Shown here: positions 16,708-20,778 of the stretch, one piece after another | Layout of the letters: every line of letters starts with the position of its first letter | Position numbering within the stretch: position 1 is the first letter of the stretch | Source: Thalassiosira profunda | Lineage: Eukaryota; Bacillariophyta; Thalassiosirophyceae; Thalassiosirales; Thalassiosiraceae | Assembly: GCA_036939355.1 (NCBI GenBank) | Contig: JALLAP010001108.1 | Span: 1-20,778 of the forward strand | Direction: 5' to 3' | DNA: 20,778 nucleotides | Made by a program: the position numbers and the translations under genes | The notes under the pieces: generated by a model | What the model was told of the DNA's origin: nothing | Databases searched by the model: none | The model's input: only the letters and a program-made list of their open reading frames with translations

Positions 16708-17619
16708 CTAGGTGCCAAAAGGATGCGTGCATTTTTCCCAAATCGTGTAATAACAGTGGGATCCCGCCAGATTGTGCTCACAGTAGTTGACCTTCAAGCT
16801 GCAGGATGTCGGATCGCTCGATATTTCCCAGTCAGAAGCTTCGGCATCATGATATCCCCTCTTGAATGCACCGCAAGCCAACTTATCCTTTTCCAGGGTG
16901 ACAACTTTGGTGCAGTATTTATCTTCATCCTCTGCGCACTCGTACCGTGTGTATCCGTTGTGACAGTCTCCTCCTTTAAACTCGTGGTTCTTCAAATGTG
17001 AGTGGAGGGTGCCTCCGTGTGAGACGAAACCGCCCTCGTAGAGCCGCATATGACCTTCGACGCAGACCATAGGCTTGCTGCATTTGCCATCGATGCATTG
17101 GCTGCACTCTCCGGCAAAATCGCAGTCGTCGTTGGAGGTGCACGGCCCGTCACAGTCAGGCATGCATGCTCTCACATCCACGTTGGGAAGCAGTTTGACG
17201 CACAGGTTGCAGCCACTGTTTGATGCCTTGCACTCATCGTGGTCTGCGCAGCCCTCCCCGCACTGCGGATAGTCTGTTGGCGAGACACATTGCCCATTGA
17301 TGCACTCGTTGCACTCTCCAGCAAACCTGCAGTCGTCGCTGGAGTCGCACGGGCCATCGCAGTCAGGCATGCATACTTTCTTCATCCCGGGCTCTGGTTC
17401 GACGCAAAGATCGCACCCACTGTTCGATTTCTCGCAGTACTTGCTGCTCTTGCATCTCTCCCCGCACTGCGGATAGTGATGGCTGAGCTTGCGGGTGGTT
17501 CCTGTGCTTTCCCGCTCATCTGGCGCCACCCCTTTGTTGGGGATGCGACCAGAAACGCATGCAGGCGAGAAGATGCCTACCAGGGCAGCAATAAGCATCC
17601 AAATTGAGTATGCCTTCAT
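16708..17619 (-). CDS. Secreted Cys-rich protein with a duplicated ~63-residue domain
   Basis: Intronless, 303 aa from ATG 17619. Residues 1-24 (MKAYSIWMLIAALVGIFSPA then CVSG) form a classical signal peptide. Two tandem domains, 49-111 and 117-180, share YPQCGE.C...., SNSGC.LCV, CMPDCDGPC.S.DDC.FAGEC..CI.G.C, with all Cys in the same places, consistent with disulfide-bonded extracellular modules and a recent duplication. The C-terminal part (about 184-303) has a further ten or more Cys and is His/Tyr/Trp-bearing, unlike the repeats. I recognise no named family; there is no GPI-like tail or transmembrane helix. Likely extracellular or vacuolar. An in-frame extension upstream of the signal Met starts at a non-ATG codon and would disrupt the signal peptide, so it was rejected. 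Base composition is AT-richer than the neighbouring synthase gene. Confidence 0.88.
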   Translation of the reverse strand: MKAYSIWMLIAALVGIFSPACVSGRIPNKGVAPDERESTGTTRKLSHHYPQCGERCKSSKYCEKSNSGCDLCVEPEPGMKKVCMPDCDGPCDSSDDCRFAGECNECINGQCVSPTDYPQCGEGCADHDECKASNSGCNLCVKLLPNVDVRACMPDCDGPCTSNDDCDFAGECSQCIDGKCSKPMVCVEGHMRLYEGGFVSHGGTLHSHLKNHEFKGGDCHNGYTRYECAEDEDKYCTKVVTLEKDKLACGAFKRGYHDAEASDWEISSDPTSCSLKVNYCEHNLAGSHCYYTIWEKCTHPFGT

Positions 17620-17685
17620 TTGTGTTATTCGATGTTCTTCGTTTTGCGTGTGATGATGTGTTCCTCGTTTGTATTTTATGAGGCG

Positions 17686-17904
17686 ATGGCGGATAGAGGC
17701 TGTCGATTCAGGAGCAAGGCCAAGACCGGCGCAGTCTTGGCCCTGTCCTTGCTCTTGCTTACATGGCAACAGCCTTCTCTTGCTGGAAACTTCGCCATCA
17801 CCAACAATCGGGATCGGTGGGACTTTCGAACAAGACGAGAACGCCGACGCCGAGCCAGGGAGCTTTTGGCCCGCGTCCTCAAAGCGGCGCGAAAGGTGGT
17901 GTAA
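17686..17904 (+). CDS. Possible small secreted Arg-rich protein
   Basis: A 72-aa frame from ATG 17686 (in-frame ATGs also at 17632, 17653 and 17656). Residues about 14-31 (GAVLALSLLLLTWQQPSLAG) look like a signal peptide with a plausible cleavage site. The rest is strongly basic (FRTRRERRRRARELLARVLK) and could form an amphipathic helix, as in secreted cationic peptides. The stop is immediately preceded by a possible donor (GTGGTGTAAAT), so this may instead be a first exon. It sits head-to-head with the Cys-rich gene, 66 bp between ATGs. No family recognised; it may be a chance frame. Confidence 0.3.
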   Translation: MADRGCRFRSKAKTGAVLALSLLLLTWQQPSLAGNFAITNNRDRWDFRTRRERRRRARELLARVLKAARKVV

Positions 17905-17925
17905 ATATCGCGCTGGTCGCTCAGA

Positions 17926-17982
17926 AGCAGGTGCGACGAGGCTAGTGGATATGAGCAGGTGCGACGAGGCTAGATGGATATG
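17926..17982. repeat. Two-copy 28/29-bp tandem duplication
   Basis: Units 17926-17953 and 17954-17982 both begin AGCAGGTGCGACGAGGCTAG and continue TGGATATG, with one inserted A in the second. The near identity indicates a recent slippage event. Confidence 0.9.
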
Positions 17983-18181
17983 GTGCAGCGCCGTCGGCCG
18001 CGCGCGGTGCTGGGCGGGGGGCGGGCGGGGCGGAGCGAGGGCGAGGGGGGCGGGTGCTGTCCCGTGGCCCGTGGCAGAGGGCGCGGGAGGGACGGAAGGA
18101 GGGGGGTCGGAGGGGAGTCACGCACTGCAATCACGTGACATCCCCAGCAGGCCCCGCCCACCCCCAGGCAGCCCCGTGTTG

Positions 18182-18274
18182 GACTGAGCGGGATTGGCTC
18201 AGTCGCGCGAGGCGCATCCAGTCCGGCGGGACTGGAAGAGAGGGAGGGCACTGAGTCCGGTCACAGTTGGTGAC
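18182..18274. repeat. Three consecutive perfect inverted repeats
   Basis: GACTGAGC (18182-18189) / GCTCAGTC (18197-18204), loop 7; TCCAGTCC (18217-18224) / GGACTGGA (18229-18236), loop GGCG; GTCAC (18260-18264) / GTGAC (18270-18274), loop 5. All stems are perfect. They lie within 93 bp and end about 120 bp before the H1-like exon. They may be structured 5' UTR or promoter elements, or a small non-coding RNA. The first loop contains the ATTGG motif. Confidence 0.85.
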
Positions 18275-18391
18275 GCAATGGACAGGACTAAGTAGCTCAT
18301 AATTTACAGGAACAGAACAGAACAACAGTGCACTTAGGCTTAGACATTAGCGCATCGGAAGTGACGGGGCTTTGGAGACTTCTAGCAACAG

Positions 18392-18796
18392 GGTCTTCTT
18401 CCATCGACATCAAGAAGGTGATGCAGGCCAAACTTCCCGAGGGCAAGAAGTGGATGAACACCACCTACCTCACCACCTTGAAGAAGATGGTGGCATCCGG
18501 GGAGCTTGTCCAAACGAAGGGCTCCTACAAGGTCTCCGCCGACTTCAAGACGGCGTCCAAGAACAAGGTGGCGGCCCCTCTTCTTCCCAATGATGTCCAC
18601 GTCAACTGCGTGAAGTGCGACGGGCACTTCGTCCACGTTGGCTGCAGGTGCCAGGGCTGCGGCAAGTTCCACTGCACCGGTGAGTTCTTTTTACGTTGGT
18701 TGCCAATAATGATCACATCATGTGCACTCATATCTATTTGGTACGAACACATCCGAATTGGAAGATTGCTGCGATTGCAACGACTCCTCGGGCTAG
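18392..18796 (+). CDS. Linker-histone-like winged helix fused to a Cys-rich zinc-type tail (5' end unresolved)
   Basis: Exon 18392-18679 (acceptor CAACAG just before it) encodes GSSSIDIKKVMQ then TTYLTTLKKMVASGELVQ and TKGSYKVS, the second and third helices and wing of a linker histone H1/H5 (H15) domain, which binds nucleosomal DNA. Helix 1 should lie in an upstream exon; no in-frame ATG exists between the upstream stop (18289) and this exon. After a short Lys-containing linker comes a dense Cys/His run (VNCVKCDGHFVHVGCRC then QGCGKFHC). An 85-nt intron (18680-18764, GTGAGT donor, GGAAG acceptor) then gives DCCDCNDSSG and a TAG at 18794-18796, adding three more Cys. Ten Cys in about 35 residues suggest a zinc-binding module resembling part of a PHD finger. 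Nuclear chromatin role is inferred. The acceptor of the second intron has a poor pyrimidine tract, so the exact tail is less sure. Confidence 0.6.
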
Positions 18797-19159
18797 CACA
18801 AGGGCCCGGGGCTGATTCTATGCATGTCGTGCGATGGAATGGTGTGAGAGATCCGGGGGATACCGCGAAAAGAAAAATCATAGGAACATGACGAGATGAG
18901 AATGGAACAGGGATGGGCTGCATGCGAACCATCGCTGTGTCGAGGTACATATCGAATGATCAATAACATGGGAACATATCATTTTCTAAGAAGGCAATAG
19001 TATGGTAGCCTCTGGGCGATACTTCTGTACAGAGAACGTGTGCTAACTTCTTACTAGCTGGCTGCACCTCAACAAACAAATAGGCACAAATATCTATTGT
19101 ACACGCCTGTCCCACGACGAGAAACGATGATTTGGGCGGGGAAGGGGGGAATATGACAC
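18797..19159. other. Spacer between convergent genes
   Basis: AT-richer than the flanks; holds the 3' UTRs of the H1-like and beta-propeller-like genes. The first ~50 bp, in the frame following the TAG, would still read GLILCMSCDGMV, which looks like another half zinc finger before a TGA, hinting at a longer ancestral or alternatively spliced tail. Nothing else was recognised. Confidence 0.5.
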
Positions 19160-20776
19160 TCATATTGAAGCCAGAAACTCGGAATGAATGCCGTCGCCAC
19201 GCGATATGTCCACAGTGACGACCCTACCATCCTTCGCATCGTCGCCCTCGCAAAGCAGCAGAACCAATTCTGCTTGACCCTCCGTCCCCGACGAGCGGAT
19301 AGCAGCGTCCACAATGTACTGGCCGAGCGCCGTCTTCCCCACCAAGACGAGGTCCTCGTTGCTCGAGAAGTCGTAAGCGTAGACCAAGCCTCGACTTCTG
19401 ACGATGACAGCGATGAAGCCTCCATGGCAGCAACAGAGGGCTTCCGGTGAAGCTCCCATCGACATGGAGGGCGGCTCAAAGAACTCGCCCGCCTCTGCCG
19501 GACCCAGGTGGTCCAATACCGTCGATGCGAGGATGTTGCCGCGGACAACGGCACCGGAATCCTCGTCGTTTTGCAAGTCTTCCACATCCAGAACCAGCTG
19601 AGACGTGACGTCCATGCTGATGGTCACGATGAAGGGCAGGAAATAGGCGGGCATCGCAGCGGCGGCGGAGGCCGGGCAGCAGAGGGCCGCTCCCAAGACG
19701 AGATTCGATACACAAAATGCACCCGAGCCACCGTCCAGCGTCATGCAATACGCCTCGACTGTCGACCGTGGCGTGGTCGGCGAGGCAATCACAAGAGCGA
19801 CCGTCGACCTCGCGTTGCCTCCGCTCTTGCCGTTGCTCCCCCCTTCTTCGTAGGCCAGTATCTTTTTCGACTCCAACTCCGAGCCCCTCCTCCAGACCTG
19901 CACCGGGCGCGGCGACTCGTCGAGGGGCTTCCAGTGGAAGCCGCCGACGGGCGTGATCAGCACAAACGCCAGGTCGCCACCATGCGCCTCCCCGGGGAGG
20001 TGGCGCCAGAAATTGAGCTTCGTCTTCATCTGGAGCTCCACCACGACCGTCTTTTGGTGCAATTCGAAGACGACGATCCGCTTCTCCTTCGCCAAGAAAC
20101 AGCACATGTACTCGCTCCCGCTCGCGTCCATCACATCGGAGAGGACCGCGCCGGACGCGCCTAGGGGGAAGGTCCTTGCCGGGGGGTCCCGATCGCTAAA
20201 CCAGACGACCGATTTGTCGGAGCCGCAGATCGCGATGGGGCTCACGCCGGACGATGCAGAGAATAAGCCGCCTCGGTTGCCGCCGAAGTGCCGCGTTGCG
20301 GGTGGTCCCCTGACGATCGCTGCTGCCGCAGACGCCCTAACCTGAGAGGACAGCAAGTCCGAAAAGTTCACGTCGAACGAAGAGTTGGGTGCCTCGACGA
20401 CTTCTTCGTATGCATCGCTATCTGATGGAGAGAGTACAGCAGATACTGGCTGCTCCTCGTGCGAATCTGACTCGTCAACCGGAGGAATGGCCAACGCACC
20501 AGCTTTCGCCAAGTGATAGTCGTCCCACAGCTGAGCGTTCCCTGGATCCTGCGCATTGCCTGTTGCCAAAGCCTCATTCGATGACGTGGCTTCTGAGGGA
20601 ACGCTGCGCGGGTCCGATTCGGCGGCCAAATCTTCTTCGGAGTCCACGCTCAACGGTTCCCCTGCAAAATCAACATTATCAGGCACGTTCATTGTGGGCT
20701 CGCCTCCGGCTCCTTCCCCAAATTGATCGTTGGCGAAGGCAGAAAAATCTGGCGCAAAAGCATCAAAGTCGGCCAC
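19160..20776 (-). CDS. Acidic protein with beta-propeller-like region, 5' end beyond the window
   Basis: The frame is open to the right edge; its first codon here is GTG, so the true start probably lies outside (at least 538 aa present). The N-terminal portion has FxxF/DxF-type motifs (DFDAFAPDFSAFANDQF), like those that bind clathrin-adaptor appendages, followed by about 130 acidic, Ser-rich, disordered residues. From about residue 170 there are repeated beta-strand blocks with the rhythm of a WD40-like propeller (PIAICGSDKSVVWFSD, EYMCCFLAKEKRIVVFEL, AFVLITPVGGFHWK, ALCCCHGGFIAVIV, RGLVYAYDFSSNEDLVLV), though canonical WD dipeptides are absent. A role in membrane trafficking or as a scaffold would fit but is inference; I could not assign a family. 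No intron signal is needed within the visible part. Confidence 0.7.
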   Translation of the reverse strand: MADFDAFAPDFSAFANDQFGEGAGGEPTMNVPDNVDFAGEPLSVDSEEDLAAESDPRSVPSEATSSNEALATGNAQDPGNAQLWDDYHLAKAGALAIPPVDESDSHEEQPVSAVLSPSDSDAYEEVVEAPNSSFDVNFSDLLSSQVRASAAAAIVRGPPATRHFGGNRGGLFSASSGVSPIAICGSDKSVVWFSDRDPPARTFPLGASGAVLSDVMDASGSEYMCCFLAKEKRIVVFELHQKTVVVELQMKTKLNFWRHLPGEAHGGDLAFVLITPVGGFHWKPLDESPRPVQVWRRGSELESKKILAYEEGGSNGKSGGNARSTVALVIASPTTPRSTVEAYCMTLDGGSGAFCVSNLVLGAALCCPASAAAAMPAYFLPFIVTISMDVTSQLVLDVEDLQNDEDSGAVVRGNILASTVLDHLGPAEAGEFFEPPSMSMGASPEALCCCHGGFIAVIVRSRGLVYAYDFSSNEDLVLVGKTALGQYIVDAAIRSSGTEGQAELVLLLCEGDDAKDGRVVTVDISRGDGIHSEFLASI

Positions 20777-20778
20777 CG

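Larger units (their letters stand above)
17905..18391. promoter_or_regulatory. GC-rich region upstream of the H1-like gene, with repeats and hairpins
   Basis: Contains the 28-bp tandem duplication (17926-17982), a Gly/Pro-codon-like G/C-rich block to about 18120, a perfect TCACGTGA palindrome (18131-18138), an inverted CCAAT box (ATTGG at 18193-18197), and three inverted repeats (18182-18274). A six-codon upstream ORF (ATG 18278, TAG 18293-18295) lies between the hairpins and the coding exon. The first coding exon of the H1-like gene must be here or be non-standard; I could not identify it. Confidence 0.45.

Noticed and set aside
5455..18138. Three CACGTG sites (5455-5460, 7858-7863, 18132-18137) as a shared regulatory signature
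   Set aside because: About five such hexamers are expected by chance in a window this size, and one is inside an intron.
18190..18240. A tRNA-like A-box (TGGCTCAGTCG) between the hairpins
   Set aside because: No matching T-arm (GTTCRANNC) or acceptor stem could be drawn; the hairpin arrangement does not fit a cloverleaf.

Overview
This looks like nuclear DNA from a microbial eukaryote, most likely a stramenopile (ochrophyte) alga. The evidence is short GT-AG introns of about 64-103 nt, a DUF6824 protein of the type expanded in diatoms and relatives, a eukaryote-type CDP-diacylglycerol synthase, secreted proteins with Pro/Thr 'PTxxPT' linkers, and a clipped N-terminus resembling ochrophyte RING-type proteins. 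The DNA is GC-rich apart from a few AT-richer genes. No bacterial operons, tRNAs, rRNAs, CRISPR arrays or viral genes were seen. Two single N characters (8235 and 10076) are assembly joins that damage the genes they sit in.

Layout, left to right. 1-303: non-coding, with a strong 37-nt imperfect palindrome. 304-1638 (-): nuclear Tudor-like protein. 1829-4778 (+): six-exon gene with two HNH-like zinc domains, sharing a short divergent promoter with the Tudor gene. 4932-5375 (-): unrecognised 147-aa protein. About 5376-7774: gene-poor stretch dominated by a tandem array of ~180-bp half units, each carrying a hairpin. 7775-8234 (+): DUF6824 gene cut by the first N. 8658-9335 (+): TenA/thiaminase II-like protein. 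9365-11249 (-): secreted modular protein with a C-terminal ricin-B-type (beta-trefoil) lectin domain, broken only by the second N and an artefactual 72-bp duplication. 11550-12680 (+): SRPBCC/START-like protein. 12938-13066 (+): short RING-like fragment. 13063-14645 (-): LRR (RNI-like) gene with an in-frame stop that is probably intronic and one frameshift. 14958-16553 (+): CDP-diacylglycerol synthase with a 3' exon that restores the family C-terminus. 16708-17619 (-): secreted Cys-rich duplicated-domain protein. 17686-17904 (+): doubtful small Arg-rich secreted protein. 18182-18274: three consecutive perfect inverted repeats, just upstream of 18392-18796 (+): a linker-histone-like winged helix joined to a Cys-rich tail. 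19160-20776 (-): acidic beta-propeller-like protein running off the right edge.

Genes alternate strand almost strictly, as head-to-head pairs with short shared promoters and tail-to-tail pairs with very short spacers (29 bp between the TenA and lectin stop codons). I see no metabolic pathway linking the neighbours; these look like independent housekeeping, chromatin and secreted-protein genes. The least conventional objects are the tandem HNH-like protein, the hairpin-bearing ~180-bp repeat array, and the H1-like/Cys-rich fusion with its stacked hairpins.
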